Assembly: GCA_964489425.1 (NCBI GenBank)
Contig: CAZAYP010000002.1
Span: 62,001-126,000, forward strand
Direction of reading: 5' to 3'
DNA: 64,000 nucleotides
DNA from: CAZAYP01 sp964489425 [NCBI: uncultured Verrucomicrobiota bacterium]
GTDB taxonomy: Bacteria; Verrucomicrobiota; Kiritimatiellia; RZYC01
Of this stretch, positions 50,887 through 59,229 are shown piece by piece; within the stretch, counting starts at the first letter, position 1; each line of letters begins with the position of its first letter. The notes under the pieces were generated by a model. The model did not search any database and had not been told where the DNA came from. It worked only from the letters and a program-made list of their open reading frames with translations. The position numbers were made by a program, and so were the translations under genes.

Positions 50887-51010
50887 CGTTGTCGTTGTCG
50901 TTGTCGTGATCGTCGTCGTGATCGATCGTCTTCGCCATCCGGATTTTCCGGTCTCGATTACGATTACGACAACCGTCTGGCTATCGCCTCACTGACAACG
51001 ACAACGAACC
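50887..51010. repeat. Palindrome of GTCGTT/GATTAC hexamer-like units
   Basis: GTTGTCGTTGTCGTTGTCGT (50887 onward) continues into GATCGTCGTCGTGATCGATC, and faces TCGATTACGATTACGACAAC (50954-50973) and GACAACGACAACGA (50994 onward). The arms pair imperfectly and are built of 6-bp units. It lies in the divergent 436-bp gap between the MEDS gene and the LamG gene; the rest of that gap shows nothing recognisable except the SD AAAGGAGG (51099-51106). Confidence 0.55.
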
Positions 51011-51113
51011 CCATCGATCAGGTAAATATTATGGGCTTTGAGGTTCCCTTGGACAATTCTGCTTGTTTTGGCCATATCTCCTGACATGCTGGGCACTTAA
51101 AGGAGGTGCACGC

Positions 51114-51992
51114 ATGCAATTCAGACCATTGCGGACCGGGTTGCTGGCCAGCCTGAGCCTGGCGCTGGCGGGCGCAGCACAACCGGTCCTTGACAGTTTC
51201 GACTCCAACGGACGCCTCGCCTGGTCCAACCAGCAGATTGGCGCGCAGTACGTGGTGCAATGGGCGGCCGCCCTGACCGGGACCTGGCACGGGTCCTGGC
51301 AGACTCTGGACGACCTTGCGGCCACCAGCGCCAGCCGGTCGGTCGATGTTCCCATGTTCTACCGCGTTGGTCAGTTGCCGACCACAGGCTTGGTCGCGCA
51401 CTACCCGCTGACCCTGGACGCCGCGGACATTTCCACCAATGGGCTGAACGGCAGCCTGTACGCCATGACCACCGGGGTCGGCCGGACGTCCCAGGAAGCC
51501 GCCCTGTATTTCCTGCAGACCAATTCCTGCGTCCAGTGCAGCGCGGATGCGCGCCTGGACCTCGTTCCCGCCATGACCATCAGTTTCTGGTTCCGGACCC
51601 TTTCCACCAATCTCCAGAACCTGCTGGGCCGTTTTGACGGTGATTCAAAGGGTTACAACTTGAGGATCGACAATGGCGCCTTGAACATGTTGCTCAACAA
51701 TTCCACCCGGGTCACGGCGCCCAACGCCATCCTCACGGGCGTCTGGTACCACGTGTCCGCCACCTACGCCGACCCGGTCCACATCCTGTACTTAAATGGC
51801 GAACAGCAGGCCCGCGCCGACAACTGGCAGGGCTACGTCCCGGCCACCAACGCGCTGGTCCTGGGTCGGAAATACAACAACCTCTTTGGCCTGTTTGACC
51901 CAGTCGGCTTCCAGGGCGCCATGAAAGACCTGCGCCTGTACAACCGCGCGCTGGCGCCGGACGAAATCCGCATGTTGTACGAGTGGCGGTGA
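51114..51992 (+). CDS. Secreted LamG/concanavalin-A-like domain protein
   Basis: A 292-residue exported protein. AAAGGAGG lies 8 bp before the ATG at 51114, and a signal peptide ('MQFRPLRTGLLASLSLALAGAA') follows. Residues ~25-90 form a small domain with 'YVVQWAAALTGTW' and 'VPMFYRVG', the kind of YRV module that elsewhere in this window sits at C-termini. Residues ~95-290 are a LamG/jelly-roll domain ('GLVAHYPLTLDAAD', 'TISFWFRTLS', 'WYHVSATYAD', 'MKDLRLYNRALAPDEI'), a likely carbohydrate-binding or adhesive fold. No catalytic residues. It is a single gene with repeat-rich DNA downstream. Confidence 0.82.
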   Translation: MQFRPLRTGLLASLSLALAGAAQPVLDSFDSNGRLAWSNQQIGAQYVVQWAAALTGTWHGSWQTLDDLAATSASRSVDVPMFYRVGQLPTTGLVAHYPLTLDAADISTNGLNGSLYAMTTGVGRTSQEAALYFLQTNSCVQCSADARLDLVPAMTISFWFRTLSTNLQNLLGRFDGDSKGYNLRIDNGALNMLLNNSTRVTAPNAILTGVWYHVSATYADPVHILYLNGEQQARADNWQGYVPATNALVLGRKYNNLFGLFDPVGFQGAMKDLRLYNRALAPDEIRMLYEWR

Positions 51993-52140
51993 AAGAAAGA
52001 AAATGAAAAGGGGTCCGTACGCAAGGCCTCAGTGAAACGGGGTGATCAGGCGCCGGGCTTGGGATGGGCGCCCATCATCAGTCGTCGTTTCCGAACCGGC
52101 TACAGGGGAAGCCTACGATGCAGCACCTTGTTCATTTTTC

Positions 52141-52542
52141 CTCACGGAGCCACGGAGGTCACGGAGAACAGCGCCGCTCAGGTCATGGATGGCGCGAGTC
52201 ATGCTTCATCCAAGAAAGAGCAGATGAACTACGAAACACGCGAATTACGCGAATGCATCCCGTTGACTCTCTGCTAAATATGTACGGTAATGGCCCGAAT
52301 TCTTCCTGCACCCAACAGGTGAACGATGTTATTCTCAGCTTGTTCGCCCGTTCCTCTTTCTGCGGCAACGAGTTTCGCGTTATTCGCGTGTTTCGTAGTT
52401 AATTCAAATGCTGAATTTAGGTTCATGGATTCCAGCAGCAAATCAAAAGGCAAGTGGGGTTCCTTTCCTCGCATGACGCAGAACCACGATCGCTCCGATT
52501 CTTTTTGCGTTCATCCCCGTGTCTCCGTGCCTCCGTGAGAGT
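52141..52542. repeat. Outer CACGGAG palindrome enclosing MITE copy C
   Basis: The left arm CTCACGGAGCCACGGAGG begins at 52141; the reverse complement of the right arm (52519-52542) reads CTCTCACGGAGGCACGGAGA. The arms are ~9-bp periodic and pair over ~24 bp with a few mismatches. MITE copy C sits between them, giving a nested arrangement. The rest of 51993-52659 shows no gene. Confidence 0.65.
52210..52421 (+). mobile_element. MITE, family 2, copy C (212 bp) with 5-bp target duplication
   Basis: The ends are CCAAGAAAG... and ...GAATTTAGG and the arms AACTACGAAACACGCGAAT run from 52227 to 52400. It is flanked by TTCAT on both sides (52205-52209 and 52422-52426), a perfect 5-bp duplication. 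The ~100-bp central segment absent from copy B is present here and in copy A. It encodes no plausible protein. Confidence 0.85.
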
Positions 52543-52659
52543 CTCCCCGCCTGGCTGAGGCCTTACTTCTGCCGTGGAAATTTCTTTGACAACGGCGCGT
52601 GCGTTGGGCACAATCGCGCATCAATCGAATCATAGCAATCATGTAACAGGAGCAAGGTA

Positions 52660-52812
52660 ATGTCCCGACATCCGAGTCTGAAATCGTCCGGCAAGATCCG
52701 GACCCGGCGCAATGTTCTGAAGCGGTTTGAGCGCATTGACATCCTGCGCGCCACGGGCAAGTGGAAAGAGGGCGACAAGCCCGTGGGACTGCCGAAGACC
52801 AAGTCGGTTTGA
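52660..52812 (+). CDS. Small basic protein of the Chlamydiae/Verrucomicrobia type
   Basis: A 50-residue, strongly basic protein (MSRHPSLKSSGKIRTRRNVL..., then KRFERIDILRATGKW and KEGDKPVGLPKTKSV). It matches what I remember of a short, highly conserved family confined to the PVC superphylum ('SSGKxxxxRNVLKRFERxxxL...GLPKTK'), presumed to associate with RNA or the ribosome. AGGAGCAAGG lies just upstream of the ATG. Because it is so short it is easily missed. It is the clearest taxonomic marker in the window and supports placement in Kiritimatiellota/Verrucomicrobia-like bacteria. A zinc-ribbon gene runs convergently 60 bp away. Confidence 0.8.
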   Translation: MSRHPSLKSSGKIRTRRNVLKRFERIDILRATGKWKEGDKPVGLPKTKSV

Positions 52813-52871
52813 TCGCGCCCGAGGGGCGCGGAATTCGGGGACGGGGCCGGCCATGCCGGCCCTGAACCATT

Positions 52872-53384
52872 TTAAAGGTCGTAGAGCTTGTCGTCCCGTG
52901 CCGGGGCGCGCCGGGGCCCGGCCGCGTTGCCCCCGGTGGCGGCGCCGGGGAGGATAAAGGGCTCTTCTTCGGTTTCCATCAAGTCGCCCATTTCCTGCTC
53001 GATTTTATCGGGGTCTTCGCCGGCTTCCATGCGCTGCACCGCCTGCTCCATGCTGGCGCCAAAGCGCATGCCGGTCATGTCGGAAAGGCGGCGCATGAGC
53101 CGGGCGGCCTGGCGCGGGTCTTCCTCGTTCATGGACTCGGCTTCGCGTGCCAGGGTCTCCATGGCGCCTTCCATGCGCCGCTCATCGATAGGTAGGTCGT
53201 CCCCGCCGTCCTCACCATTTACGCCATCCGCCGCCCGGCCGGTGGCGGCGAACCGCGACACCTGGCGCTCCATGCGGGCGCCTTGGCAGCGGGGGCAGGC
53301 GGGCGTCTTGCGGGTGTTGACGCGCTTGGAGAAGAAGCTGAACACCGTGTTGCAGTGCGGGCAGAAGAATTCATACACCGGCAT
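52872..53384 (-). CDS. FmdB-family zinc ribbon protein
   Basis: A 170-residue protein whose N-terminal ~42 residues form a zinc ribbon: 'MPVYEFFCPHCNTVF' with CxxC at ~8-11 and a second CxxC in 'PACPRCQGARM' at ~30-33. The remaining ~125 residues are acidic and Met/Glu/Arg-rich, probably helical, with a disordered C-terminal tail. FmdB-type proteins are a regulatory or accessory family of uncertain function found in many phyla; the N-terminal ribbon is typical, the long acidic extension is larger than usual. It precedes MITE-like copy 2 of family 1, which separates it from the nuclease gene upstream on the same strand. Confidence 0.82.
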   Translation of the reverse strand: MPVYEFFCPHCNTVFSFFSKRVNTRKTPACPRCQGARMERQVSRFAATGRAADGVNGEDGGDDLPIDERRMEGAMETLAREAESMNEEDPRQAARLMRRLSDMTGMRFGASMEQAVQRMEAGEDPDKIEQEMGDLMETEEEPFILPGAATGGNAAGPRRAPARDDKLYDL

Positions 53385-53461
53385 GGCGGACCTCCATGGA
53401 TGGGTCCCGGGCAGGTTGCGCGTCCCAGGTGGAATGGGGGCTTGGGCGCCGGCCGGGCATC

Positions 53462-53665
53462 ATACCATTTCCGCATGAGGATCGGTACTTATCTGGGCTC
53501 CCCGCCTTTTCAAGGCGGGGGGGGACCCGAAGGGTGGGGCGGTTGTTCCGGGTTCCACCCACCGTGATATCGGGGCGCGGACCATCCATAACCACCCCGG
53601 CCTGCGGCCACCCCTCCTTGCAAAGGAGGGGAGCTTGTATGCTTGTTCTCATGCGGAAATGGTAT
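53462..53665. mobile_element. MITE-like element, family 1, copy 2 (204 bp)
   Basis: The left end is ATACCATTTCCGCATGAG; the reverse complement of the right end is the same 18 bases. The body is nearly identical to copy 1 (9750-9921), with an extra ~32 bp that holds a second perfect 9-bp stem with a 3-nt loop (CCCCTCCTT/AAGGAGGGG) beside the shared CCCCGCCTT/AAGGCGGGG stem. The right end overlaps the TGA stop (53665-53667) of the nuclease gene. No coding capacity. Confidence 0.8.
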
Positions 53666-54618
53666 CAGTCGCCCGCCTCCAGCTCCGGGCGGCAAAGCTC
53701 CAGGAAATTGCAATGTTGGCAGAGGGTGCGGTCGCAGGCCAGCTCCCACTCTTCCCGGGGCCGGGGCGCATTGCGCCGTGTATCGCCATCCACCAGGTAC
53801 TCGGCCATGTCCAGCACCGAGGCGCGGACATGGTCGCGCATCTGCTCGAGGCGCGCCGCGTTCATCTGGCCCACGGCCACCTGGCCCGGCTGGAGATACT
53901 CGATATAGATAAAAATATCGTCCGGCGCGACGTGCTGCTTTTCGTGGGCCCACAGGCCGTACAGCGCGAGCTGGTTTTCGTGCTCCGGTTTGACCTGCCC
54001 GGCTTTCCAGTCGTGGATATGGATCTGGGCGTCGCGGCGGTAGACGTAATCCGGGATGGCATAGATCTTGATGTTGTCCAGGGTAAAGGATTCCGGGTCG
54101 CCGCCGCCGGGGATGGCAATGGGCACCTCGTGCTCCGGCCGCACCTCGCGCAGGCGCGGCCACACGCGCTCGACAAAGTGGCCGAGGCATTTTTTCACCG
54201 CGGCGGTCAAGGCGGCGGTTTTTTCCGTTTCCGCGGCCTTGTCCCACTCCCCGTAATAGTGCTCGCGCAGGCAGCAGTACTGCTTGGGATTCGCCTGCCA
54301 GTCGCGGCGCTTGGATTCGCTCCACGCCTGGTTGAGGTAGGGCCGCGCGGCCTGCTCGTAGGCATCGTCCGCGGTCACGATTTTTCCAGACTGCAACTGG
54401 CGCAAGGCCCAGAGCACGGCGCGTTCAGCGCCCAACCCCTGCAGGGAAAAGATGTTGTTCATTTTTCCCAGCTGGTACGCCTTGCGCTGGGTGGGCGTGG
54501 CCTGCTTGTCCCACCCGCCCCACGCGCCATACTTGGACCAGTAGCGCTTGCGCCGGCAGGCGTCGAAATCTTCGGCAGCCGAGTGGGACCATGAAAAAGA
54601 GTTCGCCAGGGGGGCCAC
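53665..54618 (-). CDS. RecB/Cas4-like PD-(D/E)XK nuclease with Fe-S cysteines
   Basis: A 317-residue cytoplasmic nuclease. The start is a GTG at 54618 preceded by AGGAGC at good spacing; the frame is open upstream but there it is a shadow of the lipoprotein gene. The N-terminal 'FSWSHSAAEDFDACRRKRYW' (20 residues) is the usual opening of this family with the first Fe-S cysteine. The active-site motifs are 'AIPDYVYRR' (Asp) and 'IHIHDWKAG' (D-x-K). The last three cysteines are in 'CDRTLCQHCNFLELC', matching the Cas4/AddB Fe-S arrangement. No Cas genes or RecC/AddA partner is nearby, so it may be a stand-alone RecB-family exonuclease. Its stop overlaps the end of the MITE-like element. Confidence 0.82.
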   Translation of the reverse strand: MAPLANSFSWSHSAAEDFDACRRKRYWSKYGAWGGWDKQATPTQRKAYQLGKMNNIFSLQGLGAERAVLWALRQLQSGKIVTADDAYEQAARPYLNQAWSESKRRDWQANPKQYCCLREHYYGEWDKAAETEKTAALTAAVKKCLGHFVERVWPRLREVRPEHEVPIAIPGGGDPESFTLDNIKIYAIPDYVYRRDAQIHIHDWKAGQVKPEHENQLALYGLWAHEKQHVAPDDIFIYIEYLQPGQVAVGQMNAARLEQMRDHVRASVLDMAEYLVDGDTRRNAPRPREEWELACDRTLCQHCNFLELCRPELEAGD

Positions 54619-54620
54619 GC

Positions 54621-55106
54621 TCAGGGCTCCTGCGGCACGCCGGCAATCAGCCCATTGAGCGTGTCCATCAGATGCTCCATGGTGCCCGCGGAGGTGGAAT
54701 TGGCCGGATATTTTTTGACATCCACGCGGTACACGTAGCGGTGGGCATAAAGCACGTTGAGCACCGGCTGATCCGCCCCGGCGCGGGGGCTGCTCTCGAT
54801 TGCGAAGCGGCCCCGGACCAGCGGGCTGTCGAAAGCGACCTCGGTGGCGTTGGATGCCACGCTGTCGATCCGGGTCACGCAGCCTTCGCGCTTGAGCAGC
54901 ACGATGACGTTGGAGATCACCGTGGGCTGGGCTTCGGGCGATGAGATCATCCCGGACGAGAGCCGGCTTTCGCGCAGCATGTGGCCCTTGCCATTGCCGG
55001 TTTGCCGGATGGGTTGGCGTGCGACAAAGGATGGCGAGCTGCATCCCAAGAGAAGCGCGATCATCGCCGTAACCGCCCATCCGGCGGCGTGTTTCAAGCT
55101 GCCCAT
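54621..55106 (-). CDS. Putative lipoprotein of unknown function
   Basis: A 161-residue protein beginning 'MGSLKHAAGWAVTAMIALLLGC', a lipoprotein signal peptide with lipobox LLGC, so the mature protein should be lipid-anchored at Cys22. The mature part is beta-rich ('VISNVIVLLKREGCVT', 'RYVYRVDVKKYP') with no motif I can name. An alternative in-frame ATG is at 55145, but the lipobox spacing favours 55106. The nuclease gene starts 2 bp after its stop and is probably co-transcribed, although the two products should be in different compartments. I do not recognise the family. Confidence 0.7.
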   Translation of the reverse strand: MGSLKHAAGWAVTAMIALLLGCSSPSFVARQPIRQTGNGKGHMLRESRLSSGMISSPEAQPTVISNVIVLLKREGCVTRIDSVASNATEVAFDSPLVRGRFAIESSPRAGADQPVLNVLYAHRYVYRVDVKKYPANSTSAGTMEHLMDTLNGLIAGVPQEP

Positions 55107-55367
55107 TCCACCAGTCCCAAGGTCATTAATACTTTCTGTCAACATTACTCAACCGCGCGCGTGTGGCAAGCGGAATTTATGGCTATTTGGCGGCGCCCGC
55201 CGCGCGGCCCGCACCCGACTCCGAAACGCGCTTTCCAGCTTTCCGGACATGGGCCAGTTGTCCCTTGACTTACTTGCCCCCGACGTTCAAAGTCCTGTGA
55301 AATTTGACCGTGGCAGGTGCTGCCCGGATGGCGTGGCGATGGCCGCCAGGCGCCCAACGAGGTGATT
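55107..55367. promoter_or_regulatory. Divergent intergenic region upstream of the secreted-fibre operon
   Basis: This 261-bp gap separates the lipoprotein gene (minus) from the operon starting at 55368 (plus). TTGACT at 55265-55270 is a good -35-like hexamer, but the hexamer 17 bp on (CAAAGT) is a poor -10. On the minus strand, TTGAGT and TATTAA occur 15 bp apart close to the lipoprotein start. GAGGTG at 55359-55364 is the SD for 55368. No repeat family is present. Confidence 0.3.
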
Positions 55368-57092
55368 ATGAAAAGCAGACGGTCTGGATTGGGATGGTGT
55401 GGTGCCTTGGCGTGCCTGGCGTGGGGGGTGGCCTGCCAGTCGCCCGGCCAGTGGATGACCGAGACCTATCAGTTGTCCAACGGATGGAACGCGATTTACC
55501 TGCGCTTGACCCCCTGGCCGGACGACCTGGACACGCAACTGGGCGCATTGCCCGTTCGCGCCGTGCACTGCTTCTCGCGCTTGCAGGACACCCGCCAGTT
55601 CTCCGCTGACTCCGGCGGTGGCGTGGAGCGCGGGGCCGAGTGGTCGACGTGGTTCCCGGAGTCGTCGCCGTTCAGGCAGTTGACGTCGCTGTGGTCGCTG
55701 AACGGCAACGTCGCCTACATCGTGGAGTGCACCAACAGTTGCACCTGGCAGGTCACCGGCATTCCGGTGCGGCCATTGAAGCTGTGGCTGGCCAACGACT
55801 GGAACCTGGCCGGGCTGCCGGTGAACCGCACGCGGCAGGTCCTGTTCACGGAGTTTTTCCGCCACGCGCCGAACCTTGATCTAACGCCCAGCATGGCCGG
55901 CGGCAAGGTCAGCCGCACGCTGCCAGACGGGCGGCAACAGGACATTTCCTCGCAGACCCACCGGATGGGCATCCATCCACAGGAAGCCTACTGGATCAAG
56001 TCCGGGGGGCTGTCGGCCTACATGGGAACGGTGATGGCTGAATGCCCGCGAGGCAAGCTGTGGTTCCCGCCGCGCGTCAACATCAACACGCTGGTGCTCA
56101 AGAACCATTGGGGATCCAACCAGGCGGTCACCGTGCGCCTGCTGTCCGGCGGCGCCCCGCCGGCCGGCGCGCCGCCCCGGGTCGGGGATGTGCCGCTGAT
56201 GTATTTCGACGCCGCGGTCACCAACGGGGACAGCGCGTGGCGGCCGTTCACGACATCGGCCAGCCTGGTCCAGAACGTGGCCAGCGGCGGCCAGTGGCAA
56301 ATCGACTGGGCCGTGGATCGCTCGGCCATGCCGCTGCCGCCCGACACCAACGCGACCTGGCAAAGCGTCATGGAAATAGCGGATGAAGGCGGCACCTTGA
56401 TCTGGTTGCCGGTGACCGCGGAAGCCGGCGCGGAGGATTCGCCGGATGCGCTGTGGCCCAGCGGGCTGTGGGTGGGGGAGGTGGATCTTTCCCGCGTCAA
56501 CGAGATTGCGGCCGACGGCGTCATCAGCCCCCAGCCCACGCTGGGCCCCTTGACGATGCGGCTGATCCTGCACGTCACCCGCATGGGCCAGGTGCGTCTG
56601 CTGCAGCAGGCCGTGATGGTCTGGACCTACACCGTGGACGACGGGGTCACCAGCGCGTATTACCGGGTCTTTTCCGGCGCGTCGACCCTGCCGGTGGGAT
56701 CCAAGGCCACGCGGGTCAGCAGCGTGGCGTTTCCCTATGGCCTGAACACCATGCTGAGCGGCAGCTTCCCGGGCACGCTGACCGGATCGTATGTCATCGG
56801 TTACGACGATGCGGCCAATCCCTTCAAGCACGTTTATAATCCCAACCATGACAATGTCGACCCCGATGGGGAGCCGCTGGCCGAGGGCATGGAATGCTAT
56901 TCCATCACCAACACCATCACCCTGGTCCTGAACAGCGCGGCGGCATCCACCAACCATGCGTCCTTGTGGAATCCGGAAGAAGAAATCAGCGGGCAATACA
57001 CCCATATCATCACGGGGTTGCGACCCGACCCGGTGCAGGCGGAAGGGCGCTGCACGTTGCGGCGGGTGAACCAGACCGGTACGATCGAATAG
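55368..57092 (+). CDS. Secreted protein of unknown function, first gene of a fibre-like operon
   Basis: A 574-residue exported protein. The ATG at 55368 has GAGGTG 4 bp upstream, and residues ~1-24 form a signal peptide. The mature N-terminus 'TYQLSNGWNAIYLRLTPWP' begins a beta-rich domain that I associate with large surface proteins in Verrucomicrobia-like bacteria ('xLxxGWNAxYLxV'). Later blocks include 'KLWLANDWNLAGLPV', 'EAYWIKSGG' and 'FPYGLNTMLSGSFPGT'. No catalytic motif. It lies 44 bp upstream of three fibre-like paralogues and a giant LamG protein on the same strand, so it is probably a structural or export partner of theirs. Confidence 0.7.
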   Translation: MKSRRSGLGWCGALACLAWGVACQSPGQWMTETYQLSNGWNAIYLRLTPWPDDLDTQLGALPVRAVHCFSRLQDTRQFSADSGGGVERGAEWSTWFPESSPFRQLTSLWSLNGNVAYIVECTNSCTWQVTGIPVRPLKLWLANDWNLAGLPVNRTRQVLFTEFFRHAPNLDLTPSMAGGKVSRTLPDGRQQDISSQTHRMGIHPQEAYWIKSGGLSAYMGTVMAECPRGKLWFPPRVNINTLVLKNHWGSNQAVTVRLLSGGAPPAGAPPRVGDVPLMYFDAAVTNGDSAWRPFTTSASLVQNVASGGQWQIDWAVDRSAMPLPPDTNATWQSVMEIADEGGTLIWLPVTAEAGAEDSPDALWPSGLWVGEVDLSRVNEIAADGVISPQPTLGPLTMRLILHVTRMGQVRLLQQAVMVWTYTVDDGVTSAYYRVFSGASTLPVGSKATRVSSVAFPYGLNTMLSGSFPGTLTGSYVIGYDDAANPFKHVYNPNHDNVDPDGEPLAEGMECYSITNTITLVLNSAAASTNHASLWNPEEEISGQYTHIITGLRPDPVQAEGRCTLRRVNQTGTIE

Positions 57093-57136
57093 CGCGGCGC
57101 GCCCGGTTGGCGCGCCAGAACGGAGCGGGAGCGAAC

Positions 57137-58210
57137 ATGAAAAAAACGTGGCGGCAGGGCAGCGGCTGGGCGGCGGGCCTGGTCTTGGGACTGGGGTTGG
57201 CGGGGCTGGCGCAGGCCGGCGGCGTACCCCTGCTGATGAACTACCAGGGCACGCTGGCCGATGCCGCGGGCAAAGCCCTCGCCAACCAGAACCTGACCGC
57301 AAATTTCAGGATCTACGATGCGGCCAAGGGGGGCGTCATGCTCTGGGGGACGCGCCAGTTGGTGACCACGGATACCAACGGGATCTTCAACGTCACGTTG
57401 GGTGGCGGCGGAGCCAACGTGCCCGGGGCCAGCAACCAGGTGCAGTCGCTGCAGGGCGTGTTTGCGGGCGATGGTTCGGACAGCCGGTGGTTCGAGGTGG
57501 AAGTGGAGTACAGCCGGACCGCGGCCATGGCGCCGCGCCAGCGGTTCCTGGCGTCGCCGTACGCGTACCAGGCCGGCAACGCGACCGGGTCGCAAGGTGA
57601 TTTCAACGTGGGCGACGTGTTGATGGTGAAATCCAACGCCACGTTCCAGCGCACGCTGCTGATCACCAACAGCACCCGGGAATCGCTCGTGTTCCATGGC
57701 AGCCTGGCCAGCAGCAGCAGCCTGAGCGTGAGCCAGAAGATGGACGTGGCGGCCAGCCAGATGGACGTGAACGGCAACCTGGGCGTGGCCGGCAACGCGG
57801 TGTTCACCAATCCCGTGGCGCTGATGAACGGCGTCACGTTCAACGGGCCGGCGGCGTTTCACAACGGCGTGTCGCTGCGCGGCAACACCCAGGTGTTCGG
57901 CCCGTGGCGCCTGCTGTCCACCTGGGGCACCGGCAGCGGATCGCATTCGGACCACGGCACGATCACGACCAACAGCCTGCTCGTGCTGCAATACCATACG
58001 GAGGCCGCCCACGACGGCGACATGACGATCACGTTCACCGTGGACGGCAAGACCAACTTCTATTTCAAGGCCGACTGGAACACGGGATACACGGATGACT
58101 TGCGGTACCGTGACCAGACCATGTTCACCGTGCCCGCCAACTCATCCTGGGCCATTTCCACCGGCGACGGCAACATCGGGTATTCCGTGTATGTCCGCTC
58201 GCTGCCCTAA
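57137..58210 (+). CDS. Secreted fibre-like protein, paralogue 1
   Basis: A 357-residue exported protein. GGGAGC precedes the ATG at 57137 and a signal peptide ('MKKTWRQGSGWAAGLVLG') follows. The N-terminal ~110 residues match a common head domain of bacterial surface/tail-fibre-like proteins: 'MNYQGTLADAAGKAL', 'FRIYDAAKGGVMLWGT', 'TNGIFNVTLGGG', and 'RQRFLASPYAYQAG'. The middle (~150-260) is a repetitive stretch of short beta strands ('ATFQRTLLITNS', 'VFTNPVALMNGVTFNG') that looks like a triple-stranded beta-helix shaft. The last ~100 residues form a tip domain. Trimeric fibre assembly is inference from this pattern. Confidence 0.75.
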   Translation: MKKTWRQGSGWAAGLVLGLGLAGLAQAGGVPLLMNYQGTLADAAGKALANQNLTANFRIYDAAKGGVMLWGTRQLVTTDTNGIFNVTLGGGGANVPGASNQVQSLQGVFAGDGSDSRWFEVEVEYSRTAAMAPRQRFLASPYAYQAGNATGSQGDFNVGDVLMVKSNATFQRTLLITNSTRESLVFHGSLASSSSLSVSQKMDVAASQMDVNGNLGVAGNAVFTNPVALMNGVTFNGPAAFHNGVSLRGNTQVFGPWRLLSTWGTGSGSHSDHGTITTNSLLVLQYHTEAAHDGDMTITFTVDGKTNFYFKADWNTGYTDDLRYRDQTMFTVPANSSWAISTGDGNIGYSVYVRSLP

Positions 58211-58234
58211 CGATCAAGATCCGAGGAGCGCAAC

Positions 58235-59206
58235 ATGACAAGACAGCAAATGGCGACGTGGTTGGCGGTGGTGGCCCTGCCGTGGGCGGCGGGGTGGGGC
58301 GCGGCGCAGGTGCCGGCCGAGATGTACATGCAGGGGCAGTTCCTCAAGACCAACGGAACCACCCCGGATACGGGCGCGCATGCGCTCACGGCAACGATCT
58401 ACAAGAACGGCGCGTCGGCGCTGGCCAAGACCTTCACCGTGACCGCGGGCGTGGACGGTGTGGCCGGGTTCAGCATTGCGGATGGCGCGCTGCCGGCGAT
58501 ATTCCAGGGCAGCACCAACACGGCGTTCCAGCTGACCGGGGGGACGCGCCAGCCGTATGTCACCACGCCGTATGCCTTCGCGGCCGCCAACCTGCCCAAG
58601 GCGTCCGGCAACTTCACGGTATGGGGCAACCTCACGGTGAGCAGCAACGCCGAACTGAACGCGCTGACCGCGGAGAACGGGGGAACGGTCAGCGGGCCGC
58701 TGATGGTTCGCGGGTCCGCCCTGTTCACCAACATGGCCCAGGTCACCTTCAACAACAACATGAATGTGTCCGGCGGCATGGTGGCCCAGGGCCCGGTACA
58801 ATCTTTATACAATGCGCAGTTCACCAGTGCGGCCACCTCCCATTTTTATGCGGCCACCAACGATATCTGCCTCAGCAATACCACGATCCACACGACGTTC
58901 GGGGTCATCACGCAGGCGGTGCAGGGCGTGGGCAACAGCGGCACGGCCACCGAGGATGGGTTCCTCATGGTCTGGCTGAAAGTTACCACCCACGGCGCGG
59001 ACGGAGTTTACGTGACCATCGATGGGCTCCAGTTCAAGATCCGGCACTACCTCAACTCCAATGCCGGCACCCAGGATCTTTCGATATACAACGGGTACAC
59101 CTACCCGGTTGCGGCTGGGTCTACCTGGAGCGTGGCGCTGGTCTCCCAGGGAGATTCGGGAATCAACATAACATGTTACTGGATGCCGCTGCGGGGTGGC
59201 GGATGA
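58235..59206 (+). CDS. Secreted fibre-like protein, paralogue 2
   Basis: A 323-residue exported protein with GAGGAGC before the ATG and a signal peptide ('MTRQQMATWLAVVALPWAAG'). The head domain is a divergent version of the paralogues' ('MYMQGQFLKTNGTTPDTG', 'TPYAFAAANL'), shaft-like repeats occupy ~120-190 ('VWGNLTVSSNAELNALT', 'NNNMNVSGGMV'), and the tip domain contains 'GFLMVWLKVTTHGADG' and 'YPVAAGSTWSVAL', similar in layout to the tip of paralogue 3. It follows paralogue 1 by 24 bp. The lower conservation of the head may mean a different partner or position in the assembly. Confidence 0.73.
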   Translation: MTRQQMATWLAVVALPWAAGWGAAQVPAEMYMQGQFLKTNGTTPDTGAHALTATIYKNGASALAKTFTVTAGVDGVAGFSIADGALPAIFQGSTNTAFQLTGGTRQPYVTTPYAFAAANLPKASGNFTVWGNLTVSSNAELNALTAENGGTVSGPLMVRGSALFTNMAQVTFNNNMNVSGGMVAQGPVQSLYNAQFTSAATSHFYAATNDICLSNTTIHTTFGVITQAVQGVGNSGTATEDGFLMVWLKVTTHGADGVYVTIDGLQFKIRHYLNSNAGTQDLSIYNGYTYPVAAGSTWSVALVSQGDSGINITCYWMPLRGGG

Positions 59207-59229
59207 AAACCCGGAAACGAGGTGCGAAG

